Source of the DNA: CAWCUU01 sp963798855
GTDB lineage: Bacteria > Gemmatimonadota > Gemmatimonadetes > Longimicrobiales > RSA9
Length of the DNA stretch: 64,000 bases
Direction of reading: 5' to 3'
NCBI GenBank assembly: GCA_963798855.1
Contig: CAWCUU010000001.1
Coordinates: forward strand, 1,302,001-1,366,000
The translations under genes and the position numbers were made by a program. Each line of letters begins with the position of its first letter. Within the stretch, counting starts at the first letter, position 1. The notes below the pieces were generated by a model. It was given only the letters and a program-made list of their open reading frames with translations, made no database searches and was not told the DNA's origin. Shown in pieces: positions 1 to 8,398 of this stretch.

Positions 1-1204
1 TCGCCTGCGTCCGGACGGAGTTGCTGACCGTGAGCCGCTGGTACTGGCCGCAGCGGCCGTGGGAAACGGGCCGGCTGCTCGGTCTGGCGCTCGAGACCGC
101 GACGGCGGAGCGGGATGCGCGACCCGCGACGCCACATCCTGCTCGCGGCAAGCGGACAGGATCGCGACCCTCCTGCTCAGCCGCAGTCCGTTCACCGCCG
201 CGGAGCTGTCCCGTGCCCGAGCCGCGGCCGCGGCGGCTGGGGTTCCGGATTCTTCGCCGAGCCCGGGGCCGAGCCGGCGGATCCCGACGCTCGCCGCGGT
301 CGCTTCGGCGACGCGGGCCGACGACATCGGCGCCGCCTTTCGGCGATTCGCCCTTCGATTTCCGGCCGCCGACGGACGATCGGCCGTTCTTCTTCAATCA
401 GCTCCGTCTCGACCGCCCGATCGCCGCGTTCTCCGCGGTCCGCCGAGAATGGGTGGCATCGGCGTCGTTCGCGGAAACCTCGCCGCGACCCTCACGCTCT
501 CGGGGCTTTTCGTTCTCGCGGCGGTCGGGGTCTCTTCTGACGATCCTGCTGCCGCTGCGCCTGCGGGCTGCCGGGATGTCGGCCGTGCCGTGGCCCTGGG
601 CGGCTCGGCCTACTTCGGCCTCATCGGAGTCGGGTTCATGACCGTCGAGATCGGGCTGCTGCAGCGGATGACGCGTGTTCCTCGGTCACCCGGTCTACTC
701 CCTCGCCGTCGTGCTGTTCTCGGTCGTCCTGTCGGCCGGCCTCGGCAGCCTGCTGTCCGAGCGCCTGGCCCCTTCGTCGGCGCGCCGGATATCGCATCTG
801 GTGAGGCGCTCGTCAGCGGGCTGGCCTGGCGCGCTCGCCGTTCTGCCTCGGGCCGCGCTGCTGCGATGGGATGGGCGCCGCGCTGGCGGCGCGCGGCGCG
901 CGCTCTCCGATCGCCGCGTGGCGCCCGCGGGGCTTTGCTGATGGGGTGGGGCTTCCCGACCGGCATGCGCCTCGATCGAAGCCGTGGACAGCGCGACCCA
1001 CGCCGTGGTTCTGGGGCATCAACGGCGCGGCCGGTGTGCTCGCCTCCATCGCGCCGTCGGGAGCAGTCTCGTCCTTGGCATCCACGGCACTCTGCTGATC
1101 GCCGCCGCCTGTTACGCGTTGCTGCTGCCGGTCGCGGTGTATTTGCGCCAAATGCGGCCAGCGCAGCGTACGGATTCCGGCGGGGAGTGCAGGCCGGCCA
1201 TCGG
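1..1204 (+). pseudogene. Decayed spermidine-synthase-like multipass membrane protein (5' end outside window)
   Basis: No single frame is open across this stretch, but recognisable pieces of one protein follow each other in different frames. Near 350-420 there is a PTDDRPFFFNQL motif. Around 590-670 there is a GVGFMTVEIGLLQRM segment, continued at about 675-770 in another frame by FLGHPVYSLAVVLFSVVLS. At about 1000-1160 come WFWGINGAAGVLAS and LLIAAACYALLLPVAVYL. In this order they match the C-terminal half of the fused membrane/spermidine-synthase-like proteins that often sit near glycan genes. I count at least six frame changes in 1.1 kb, far more than in the rest of the window, so true decay is likely, although poor sequence at a contig edge is possible. 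Assignment rests on motif memory. Confidence 0.6.
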
Positions 1205-2437
1205 ATGGGCGGCAGCTCGTCACGGTCGCTGGATGACTTTCAAGGGGAACACCGCATCGACTCCACTTTGACGAAAGCTCACGCTTCGACCGCCACGGTT
1301 TCGATCGCGTTTCCGTGCCTGAACGAGAGGGAATCGATCGGCGGCTGCGTCGAGACCGCTCTCGGGCAGCTGGCGAAGGATGGCTTTCGAGGCGAGGTGG
1401 TCGTCGCCGACAACGGCTCGACCGACGGCTCACCCGAGATCGCTATGGAGCAGGGCGCCCCAGTGGTCGTGGAAGGCACGCGCGGATACGGGGCGGCCTG
1501 CCGGCGCGCGCTCCTCGAGGCCCGATCGGACTACGTCGTCCTGCTCGATGCGGACGGCACGTACCCGATCGATCAACTCGGCGATTTCATCCGGCCGCTG
1601 GCGAGCGGACGCGCCGACATGGTCATCGGCAACCGATTTGCCGGTCGCATGGAGAAGGACGCCATGCCGTTGCTGAACAGGATCCTGGGGAATCCGGCGC
1701 TCTCGGGGCTGACCCGCAGCCTCTTCCGGATACCCCTCGCCGACATCCACTGTGGGATGAGGGCCATCCGTCGCGATCTCGTCGATCGGCTCGATCTCCG
1801 CACACCGGGAATGGAGTTCGCCACAGAGATGATCGTCCGCGCCTCGGACCGCGGCTTCCGCATCGCGGAGGTGCCCATCCGCTACGGCGCCCGGCAGGGA
1901 GCCTCCAAGCTGAACCCTCTTCGCGACGGCTGGCGCCACGTCGAGTATATGCTCGTCTTCGCCCCGACCGCCGCCTTCGTCTGGCCGGGGATCCTCCTCG
2001 GCGCGCTCGGCTTCCTCGTTCAACTGCTCCTCATCTCCGGCCCGAGGATGCTGTTGTTCCGGACGTGGCGCGTCCACACGAACCTGGCCGGTGTCGCCGC
2101 CGCCCTGGCCGGCATCACGCTCCTCGCGATCGGCGTGATGGCCATCGCATTCGGTCGCTCGGCCGGCGTCGAGTTTCGCCACAGCCGGCTCGCTCGCTTC
2201 ATCTCGAACGATCGAGGCGGGGTGCCGCGTCGGCTGGGGCTCGCCATGCTGATCGCAGGCGCCGCGATCTGGGGGCTGGTGGTCGCCGGGTGGGTCGCCA
2301 GCGGGTTTGGAAGCCTGGCGGCCGTCCCCACACTGTCCATCGCCACGACGCTGCTGATCGGCGGGCTCGAGCTCGTTTCCGCCGCGATGATCGTTCGGAT
2401 CATGGGGCTGGGTGCACGCGCCGACTCGATCGAGTAG
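1205..2437 (+). CDS. GT2 family glycosyltransferase, polyprenyl-phosphate hexose synthase type, with C-terminal membrane segments
   Basis: Predicted to transfer a sugar from a nucleotide donor to polyprenyl phosphate at the inner membrane, as dolichol-phosphate-mannose-synthase-like GT2 enzymes do. The N-terminal half shows the GT-A fold signatures FPCLNERESI, VVADNGSTDGSPE and the acidic LLDADGTYP motif, then an IHCGMRAIRR segment typical of this subfamily. The C-terminal 160 residues hold about four hydrophobic helices. The start is uncertain: ATG at 1205 or TTG at 1268, which begins just before the conserved domain. The same frame stays open upstream through the decayed gene, so a longer protein cannot be excluded by frame alone. 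It is followed closely by an aminotransferase and an oxidoreductase, which suggests one glycan operon. Confidence 0.85.
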   Translation: MGGSSSRSLDDFQGEHRIDSTLTKAHASTATVSIAFPCLNERESIGGCVETALGQLAKDGFRGEVVVADNGSTDGSPEIAMEQGAPVVVEGTRGYGAACRRALLEARSDYVVLLDADGTYPIDQLGDFIRPLASGRADMVIGNRFAGRMEKDAMPLLNRILGNPALSGLTRSLFRIPLADIHCGMRAIRRDLVDRLDLRTPGMEFATEMIVRASDRGFRIAEVPIRYGARQGASKLNPLRDGWRHVEYMLVFAPTAAFVWPGILLGALGFLVQLLLISGPRMLLFRTWRVHTNLAGVAAALAGITLLAIGVMAIAFGRSAGVEFRHSRLARFISNDRGGVPRRLGLAMLIAGAAIWGLVVAGWVASGFGSLAAVPTLSIATTLLIGGLELVSAAMIVRIMGLGARADSIE

Positions 2438-2462
2438 AACCACGGAACCGAGAGGTAGACAG

Positions 2463-3713
2463 GTGGTGCAGCTCCCATATCCGCGCTATCGCCTCTACAC
2501 GAGGGCGCGTCACTACGGCGAGATGGTCGCGCAGACCGTCCGGGGCTCGGTCGACGGCGAGGACGATTGCCGGCGGCTCGAGGCCGCAGTTGCCGCACGG
2601 TGCAGCATGGATTCCGGCGTCTGCGTTCCGCAGAACCGCGTCGGAATCTACCTCGCAGTCAAGGCGCTCGTCGGGCCGGGACGAAGGATCGTCCTGTCCC
2701 CGTACACGCTCTCCGATGTGGTCAACATGGCCGTCTGCGCGGGCGCGGTGCCCGTGTTCGCCGACATCGACCGACAGACCTGCAACATCGATCCCGACGA
2801 GATCGACCGACTGATCGACGACGAGACCGACGCCGTGCTCGTGACGCATCTCCACGGCTGCGTCGCCGACATGGAACGGATCACGGAGATTTGCCGGCGG
2901 AGGGATGTTCGGCTCATCGAGGACGCGGCGCAGGCATTCGGCTCGAGCTTGAACGGTGTCCAAGCGGGCGCCTTCAGCGACGCGGGCGTGTTCAGCTTCG
3001 GCATGTTCAAGAACGTGACCGGCTTCTACGGCGGAATGGTCGTGACGCGCGAGCGGAGCCTCGCCGAGAGGATGCGTGCCGAGATGAGCTCGTGGCCGCG
3101 ACAGTCCACGGCCGGTCTCGGCAAACGAGCCTTCAAGGCGTTCGCGACCGATATCGCCACCTATCCGCCCGTGTTCAAGCTGGCGACGTACTGGATCTTC
3201 AGGCACGCCTACCTTCACGGTTGGGAGTTCTTCAACCGAAGGATTACGATCGAGGACGATGTCCGACGAAAGGAGCGCATTCCGCCGCACTACCTCGTGA
3301 GAATGACGGCCGCCCAGGCCCGCATGGTCCTGCGGTCGCTCGCTTACGTAGAGAGCGACGCCCGCCGCCGCACGGAGGCGGCCCGGATCTACGACGAAGG
3401 CCTCCGCGACCTCCCCGAGCTCCTGCTGCCGCCACTGGTGCGCGACGGTTCGCACACGTACACGTACTACCCTCTGCAGTCGCCCCACCGTGAGCAGCTG
3501 ATCGAGCATATGGTCAGGTGCGGTCGGGACGTCGCCGTGCAGCACCTGCGCAACTGCGCCGAGCTGGACGCGTTCCGGGACTTCGCGCGGCCTTGTCCCC
3601 GCGCCTCCGAGACAGCCAGGCAGACCGTCCTCCTCTCGACCTATCCCCGCTTTCCGCTTCGCGAGGTTGAGCGGAACGTCAAGGCGATCCGATCCTTCTA
3701 CGGGCGACCCTGA
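2463..3713 (+). CDS. DegT/DnrJ/EryC1/StrS-family PLP aminotransferase
   Basis: Fold-type I PLP enzyme of the sugar aminotransferase family, which converts keto-sugar nucleotides to amino sugars in surface glycan pathways. The order of motifs fits: VTHLHGCVADM, then the IEDAAQAFGS cofactor motif, then FSFGMFKN with the presumed Schiff-base lysine at about residue 183. I chose GTG at 2463 because AGAGGT lies six bases upstream. A GTG at 2412 in the same frame would overlap the upstream glycosyltransferase by 26 bases. Length (416 residues) is normal or slightly long. The substrate is not readable from the sequence. The spacing to the next gene is one base, so the two are translationally linked. 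Confidence 0.85.
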   Translation: MVQLPYPRYRLYTRARHYGEMVAQTVRGSVDGEDDCRRLEAAVAARCSMDSGVCVPQNRVGIYLAVKALVGPGRRIVLSPYTLSDVVNMAVCAGAVPVFADIDRQTCNIDPDEIDRLIDDETDAVLVTHLHGCVADMERITEICRRRDVRLIEDAAQAFGSSLNGVQAGAFSDAGVFSFGMFKNVTGFYGGMVVTRERSLAERMRAEMSSWPRQSTAGLGKRAFKAFATDIATYPPVFKLATYWIFRHAYLHGWEFFNRRITIEDDVRRKERIPPHYLVRMTAAQARMVLRSLAYVESDARRRTEAARIYDEGLRDLPELLLPPLVRDGSHTYTYYPLQSPHREQLIEHMVRCGRDVAVQHLRNCAELDAFRDFARPCPRASETARQTVLLSTYPRFPLREVERNVKAIRSFYGRP

Positions 3714-3714
3714 C

Positions 3715-5421
3715 GTGGCCGTTGCCGTCGTCGGCTCGGGCCCGACAGGCATCGCCGCGGCCCTCGAGCTCGCCACCGCCGGGATCGAGGTCGACCTCCT
3801 CGATGGCGGCGAGGTTCACGAGACGCCTCTGGCGGTAGAGGCGCTGGCCAGGACGGTTCGGGCGGGTGGTCAACCTTCCGACGAGCAGATGCGCTGGCTC
3901 CGTTACGGGGCCGGCGCCCGCCGGCTCGCCCCGCTGCTCAAACGCTCGTTCTCCCTCCTTCGCGGCGTCGTCGATCCCGAGAACCTCGAAAAGCGCATCC
4001 TCGGCTCCACCTACACGTTCCGGGGTGCGGACCGCTCCGTGCCCCTCGTCGACGGATGGTTGCCGCGATCGGCCGCTGTGGGCGGCCTGGCGAACGCCTG
4101 GGGCGCGGCGTGTTACACTCTGAGGGCAGACGACTATCGCGACTGGCCGGTTCCCCCCGAGGAGCTTCGCCCCGGCTTCGAGCGGGCGGCCGAGCTTCTC
4201 GGCCTCACCGGAGAGGATGATTCGCTATCGGACGCCTATCCGGTGCTGGGACCGATGATTCCACCTATCGGGCACCTTTCCCGCGATCCCGGATCCCTTT
4301 TCGAGTCGCTCATCGGGCAGTGGCGGGCCCGCGCCGGCGAGCTCGCCGGTTTGGGCATCCGCGCCGGGAGGTCACGGCTGGCCGTCCGCCTTCGCGGCCA
4401 GGGAGAACACGATTGCGTGCGCTGCGGTCTCTGCGCGTTCGGCTGTCCCACCGGTGCCATCTGGAACCCGTCCCGGGTCCTCTATGGGAGCGCGGACGGG
4501 ATTCGGCACCTTCCCGGCCGGCTGGTCGACGTGTTCGAGGGCCACGCCCCCCGCATCTTCCTCCGCGGTGAGCGTGCGGACGGCTCCTCCTTCAGCGCGG
4601 GTCCCTACGAGGCCGTCTTCCTCGCCGCAGGCGCCCTCGGGTCCTTTCGCATCGCCGCTCGATCGCTTGGCTTCGTCGATGCTAGCGCGCCCCTGCTCGA
4701 CAACGACATGTTCATCGTTCCCTTCAGAATCGATTCGAACGGAGAGGTCGGTGCGCCGGTGCGCTTCGGGCTGAGCGAAGCGGTCCTCGCACTGGATCCG
4801 GGGACCGTCGCCGAGCGAGCCGTGCACATCCAGCTCTACCGGGTGACCGAGCCGCTGCTGGGCCCGGTAGGCCCCCTGCTCGGAATGGTGCCGTCGGTTG
4901 CTAGCTCCTGGATCCGGCGCGCGATGAGCCGCTACGTACTCGGCTTCGCTTACCTTCACAGCTCGGACTCGCGGCGACTGAAGGTCCAACTCGGAGGTTC
5001 GGATTTCGCGCTCTCGGTAGGAGTCGAGCCGGCGACCGAGCCTGGCTCGTTACCGCGCCTCCTCGACTTGCTGAAACGCGCCGCGGCGTTGACCGGTCTG
5101 CACCCCGTCAAGGGCCTCGCGCGCGCAATGCCACCCGGCTTTTCTGCCCATCTCGGTGGCACCGTCCCGCTCACTGGGCTCGCCTCCATCGGGGAGTTGG
5201 CGACACAGTTGGACGGAGGGCTTTGCGGCGCCGACCGAATCTATGTGATCGACTTGTCCGCCCTCCCCGCCGTTCCGGCACAGAATGCGACCCTTGCCGG
5301 CATGGCCAACGCCGTCAGAACTGTGAGGGGATACCTCGGGAACATCGCGGAATGGGGGCCGGAAAGAGCGATCTGTCCCGTGCCGCGTCACCGTGAGCTG
5401 GACAATCCGTCATACCCGTAA
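3715..5421 (+). CDS. GMC-like FAD oxidoreductase with an embedded [4Fe-4S]-type cysteine motif
   Basis: The N-terminus has the Rossmann dinucleotide motif VVGSGPTGIAAALELA, so it binds FAD. The C-terminal SAHLGGTVPL and VPAQNATLAGMANA segments match the GMC (glucose-methanol-choline) oxidoreductase C-terminal signature, including the catalytic-histidine region. Between them, at residues about 234-244, lies CVRCGLCAFGCP, a CxxCxxCxxxCP ferredoxin-like cluster motif not found in ordinary GMC enzymes. The GTG at 3715, one base after the aminotransferase stop, is the natural start. A TTG at 3667 would add 16 residues and overlap. It probably oxidises a sugar or alcohol intermediate in the glycan cluster and passes electrons through the Fe-S centre, but substrate and acceptor are inference. 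Its 3' end overlaps the convergent sulfotransferase by 34 bases. Confidence 0.75.
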   Translation: MAVAVVGSGPTGIAAALELATAGIEVDLLDGGEVHETPLAVEALARTVRAGGQPSDEQMRWLRYGAGARRLAPLLKRSFSLLRGVVDPENLEKRILGSTYTFRGADRSVPLVDGWLPRSAAVGGLANAWGAACYTLRADDYRDWPVPPEELRPGFERAAELLGLTGEDDSLSDAYPVLGPMIPPIGHLSRDPGSLFESLIGQWRARAGELAGLGIRAGRSRLAVRLRGQGEHDCVRCGLCAFGCPTGAIWNPSRVLYGSADGIRHLPGRLVDVFEGHAPRIFLRGERADGSSFSAGPYEAVFLAAGALGSFRIAARSLGFVDASAPLLDNDMFIVPFRIDSNGEVGAPVRFGLSEAVLALDPGTVAERAVHIQLYRVTEPLLGPVGPLLGMVPSVASSWIRRAMSRYVLGFAYLHSSDSRRLKVQLGGSDFALSVGVEPATEPGSLPRLLDLLKRAAALTGLHPVKGLARAMPPGFSAHLGGTVPLTGLASIGELATQLDGGLCGADRIYVIDLSALPAVPAQNATLAGMANAVRTVRGYLGNIAEWGPERAICPVPRHRELDNPSYP

Positions 5422-6323
5422 GCGGATGACTTCCACCCGGTCAGCAGCTTGAGCATCGAGCGCTTCGTCCATGGCATCGCATCGATCCATTCACGATCGA
5501 GCTTCAGCTGGACACGGCCAGTCCTGAAGCGGCTCGGATTCCCCGTCACGGTGTGAGTGCGGCGCAACATGACGGTGTTGTCTTCTTTCAGCGGCAGGGA
5601 TCCAGAATCCAGATCGAGCCAGGTGGCGAGCTGCGCGAGCGTGTCATGCGGTCGAGCGACGAGATCTTCGTAGAGCAGTCGATGATACTCGATCCTCTCA
5701 TCTCCTGCGAAGCGATCGAAGATCGCATTGAAGATCAGCCATGCCGACGCACTCTGATACCACGGATACGTTGCCATGAACTCGCTCCGATTCACCACTT
5801 CCGGGCGTAGCATCCGCTTCGACCAGGAGTGGACGACCGCACCGCATTCGCGGATCAGATGGAGGATGAAGAGCTCGAGGCGGCTCGACAGGTGATCTCG
5901 AAGCAGCACTGCGTCGGCCGGGTACTTGGAGGAATCGACAATGATGTTTGCGTCGGACACCTCGGCTATTCCGCGGTACAGGCTGGAGAGCAGCTCGGCA
6001 TATCGTCGTTGCAGGGCCGGCCTGGGTCTGACAACCCTGATCGTGCTCCGGAGCGCGTCCTCCCCAACGGCTGCGTCATGGATCTGCGCAAGCTCCGCTG
6101 GAGCGTACCGAAGCCCGGAGGGGAACGCGGCTCGCAACACGTTCTGCCAGAAATCGCATTCTGAAAACCGCTCACCACATCCGCAGAGCTCGTCGGATAA
6201 CAAGCCTCGACGCCAAACGTGCGTTAGGTCACCTACGAACGCCACACCTGGAATTTGCCCGAGGATGTTACCAAGGAGCGTGCTGCCGCTCCGGCCCGCG
6301 CCGGCGATGTAAATGAGTCTCAT
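5388..6323 (-). CDS. PAPS-dependent sulfotransferase family protein
   Basis: Short N-terminal strand-loop MRLIYIAGAGRSGSTLLGN gives the 5'-phosphosulfate-binding loop (GRSGST at residues 10-15) of sulfotransferases, and IIVDSSKYP further on matches the 3'-phosphate-binding strand region. A C-terminal NPSRFR motif is also usual. At about 312 residues the length is normal. I start at the ATG at 6323, which places the P-loop near the N-terminus. A GTG at 6386 would add 21 residues without domain support. The likely role is sulfation of a surface sugar or lipid. It is convergent with the oxidoreductase and lies in the more AT-rich part of the region. Confidence 0.8.
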   Translation of the reverse strand: MRLIYIAGAGRSGSTLLGNILGQIPGVAFVGDLTHVWRRGLLSDELCGCGERFSECDFWQNVLRAAFPSGLRYAPAELAQIHDAAVGEDALRSTIRVVRPRPALQRRYAELLSSLYRGIAEVSDANIIVDSSKYPADAVLLRDHLSSRLELFILHLIRECGAVVHSWSKRMLRPEVVNRSEFMATYPWYQSASAWLIFNAIFDRFAGDERIEYHRLLYEDLVARPHDTLAQLATWLDLDSGSLPLKEDNTVMLRRTHTVTGNPSRFRTGRVQLKLDREWIDAMPWTKRSMLKLLTGWKSSAYGYDGLSSSR

Positions 6324-6439
6324 TTCTTGGGTCAGGGAATCGAGAGTGTGGAGGGCCGGCAAAGCGCATCGAATACGAGTGGACACCTACCGGTAACTCG
6401 GCAAGGGCTCCCGGAAGACCGACGCTACGGCAGCGATGG

Positions 6440-7201
6440 CTAACTCTGCTCCTTGCATCCAACGAACAAGAATGACGAGGCGAACCGCCGTAAAGCCAGA
6501 ATCCGAAGCGCAGCATTGTCTACCCTCAGCACAGCTGGAACCAACCGGGCAGGCAGACTCGGCCAAACCCAGCCCAGCGGCCCGGCCGCAAAATCAATCC
6601 ACACTAGGTCCTTCTGGCGAAGTCCGGCATTGGCGGCGGCGTCCACCATCCAGGCTGGATCGAGTTCTTGCTCATCGGGAGAGCAGTGGCGTTCGAGTTT
6701 GCCGGCCACAAAAGGTTTCAGCAGCCGGACGATTCTTTGCCGACTCGGATCCACAGACAGAAAGAGTCCACCGATGTTGAGGTGCCGTGCCGAACTGGCG
6801 AGAACCTTTCGTATGTCTCCGAGCGCCAAGTGATGGAGCGTGCCCGCCGCCAGGATCACATCGAACGTCTCGCTTTCGACCAATTCAGAAAGCTGGCGGA
6901 TGTCTCCTTGAAGATAATCCACGTGGTCGAGATTCGCTGCCGAGTGGCGGGCTTTCGTTACACCTACGGCAGAGAGTTCGATCCCGACGATACGTTGGCA
7001 CCCGTTCGCAAGTGATGCCTCAAGTGATCCGTCGCCACTTCCCAGGCTCAGGAGCGACGGGCGTGTCGCTAGGCTTTGGATGTACGCACCCAGGATCTGG
7101 GCCCGTCGCTCTCGAGTCGCACGATGAATTGGACGCGAAAACATCGCCTCGGCGTCGCTGGAATACCATTCGTCATGGTGCCTCGCTTCAGAGCGGCGCA
7201 T
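6440..7201 (-). CDS. Class I SAM-dependent methyltransferase
   Basis: Residues about 48-60 hold the SAM-binding motif I (LLSLGSGDGSLEA), followed by GIELSA (motif II acid), YLQGDIRQL and FDVILAAGTLHHL, the usual class I order, so it is a Rossmann-fold methyltransferase of Methyltransf_11/25 type. A C-terminal hydrophobic patch near AGPLGWVWPSLPARLVPAVL may associate with the membrane or bind a lipid substrate. The frame is open far upstream, but the ATG at 7201 begins just before the conserved part, and the longer N-terminus has no domain-like content. It lies in the same strand as the sulfotransferase, 116 bases upstream, and is likely co-transcribed with it. The substrate is unknown. Confidence 0.8.
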   Translation of the reverse strand: MRRSEARHHDEWYSSDAEAMFSRPIHRATRERRAQILGAYIQSLATRPSLLSLGSGDGSLEASLANGCQRIVGIELSAVGVTKARHSAANLDHVDYLQGDIRQLSELVESETFDVILAAGTLHHLALGDIRKVLASSARHLNIGGLFLSVDPSRQRIVRLLKPFVAGKLERHCSPDEQELDPAWMVDAAANAGLRQKDLVWIDFAAGPLGWVWPSLPARLVPAVLRVDNAALRILALRRFASSFLFVGCKEQS

Positions 7202-7480
7202 TTTATCTTCTTGCCGTTCTCGGTAGATGACAGGCCGACAGCGGGCATGGCTGATTGCCACTCCTGCGGATCGGCCGTGGCCCGGTGGGGCTAAATTGCT
7301 ATGGCGATCCAGTTCCCGCCACTCAAGGAAGCATCGCGTCCCAGATACTATCGTTACTTGAGGTTGGAATCTGAGTGAAGGCGACGCAAACGGAGTTGCG
7401 TCGCTTGCCGCGGGGTCAAGTCCATGGCTGCCGGCGGCAGGAAATGTAGCTGCTATAACACACATGCGTACAAAGCTTAA
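7202..7480. promoter_or_regulatory. Divergent intergenic region with extended -10 candidate
   Basis: This 279-base gap separates the minus-strand methyltransferase from the plus-strand membrane glycosyltransferase, so it must hold both promoters. An extended -10 (TG, one base, TATAAC) at 7451-7459 stands out. It would start transcription about 15 bases before the GTG at 7481, and there is no clear Shine-Dalgarno sequence there. No convincing -35 was found. The composition is more AT-rich than most of the window. Confidence 0.4.
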
Positions 7481-8398
7481 GTGAAGATCGAAGCATTGGC
7501 CACTCACACTCTTTGGCTGTTATCAGCCGGAGGGATGTTCGTTGTATTCGCAGCGGCCGGCGACACGGCACTGCGCCGGGTTCGGCTCCAGGCCAACGAG
7601 CCGGCCGTTGCCCTGTCCTATGCAACCGCAGTGGGTGCGGCCCTGTTTTCGGTCCTCGTTCTTTGTGCGGGTACCATTGGCCTGCTTCGGCCGTCTTATA
7701 TCCTGCTCTCGCTCGCGACGCTTACCCTCCTGCTGTTCCAGCCCATTCGCAGAGTCGCTCGCCTAATCCAGCAAGCTGCTGGCCAGATCAGGACTGACTT
7801 TTCCAGGGTTCCATATACACCACTGCTAGTCGGACTAACTGGCATAGTAGTCCTCCTGACAATCCTTCTCGCCTCCGCACCGCCGAGCGACTGGGATTCC
7901 TTGATGTATCACCTGCAAGTCCCAGCACATTTTCTACATCGAGGGCGCATCTTTGTCCCAGAAGACAATTTGCACTTCTCCAGGATAGGATTGCAGCAGT
8001 TGTTATATGTCTTCCCGTTGTCGGCAGGCATCGCGGCTGGCGGGGCACTTATTTCTGTCCTTTTCGCTATTAACGCTTGTCTGGCCACTTACAGCCTTAT
8101 TCGTGCGGTGGCCGGTGGTTTCGCAGCTGCCGTCACCGCCTGCGCATTTTGGGCGGCGACGACGATTGTGTTGGTTGCCGCCACACCGCGCGTGGATGTC
8201 ACTGTCGTTTTCTATCTATTGCTGGGGCAGCATGCGGGAATCGTCGCCCTGAGAGATCGGCGCGGTCGGGATTTTGCCCTCGCAGGCGCATTCCTTGGCT
8301 GTGCTTTCGGAGTCAAGTACCATGCAGCAGTGTACGCAACTGCGCTGGCGGCTCTGATTGTGATCCGCACAGTCATGTGCGGCCAGAATGTCCGGTAA
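7481..8398 (+). CDS. GT-C type membrane glycosyltransferase, N-terminal part (split gene)
   Basis: Strongly hydrophobic, with about eight predicted helices. The loop SDWDSLMYHLQVP after the third or fourth helix carries the acidic residues expected of PMT/ArnT-like glycosyltransferases that use polyprenyl-linked sugars. The frame stops at 8398, in the middle of what is normally one protein. The next frame begins with ATG at 8388 and continues the helix pattern without a gap (AAAPWLLKNWVFMGAPLYPFL is the usual continuation). So either one base was lost or gained near 8370-8390, or the protein is made as two coupled halves overlapping by 11 bases. GTG start; no good ribosome site. Codons are AT-richer than downstream genes. 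Confidence 0.65.
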   Translation: MKIEALATHTLWLLSAGGMFVVFAAAGDTALRRVRLQANEPAVALSYATAVGAALFSVLVLCAGTIGLLRPSYILLSLATLTLLLFQPIRRVARLIQQAAGQIRTDFSRVPYTPLLVGLTGIVVLLTILLASAPPSDWDSLMYHLQVPAHFLHRGRIFVPEDNLHFSRIGLQQLLYVFPLSAGIAAGGALISVLFAINACLATYSLIRAVAGGFAAAVTACAFWAATTIVLVAATPRVDVTVVFYLLLGQHAGIVALRDRRGRDFALAGAFLGCAFGVKYHAAVYATALAALIVIRTVMCGQNVR

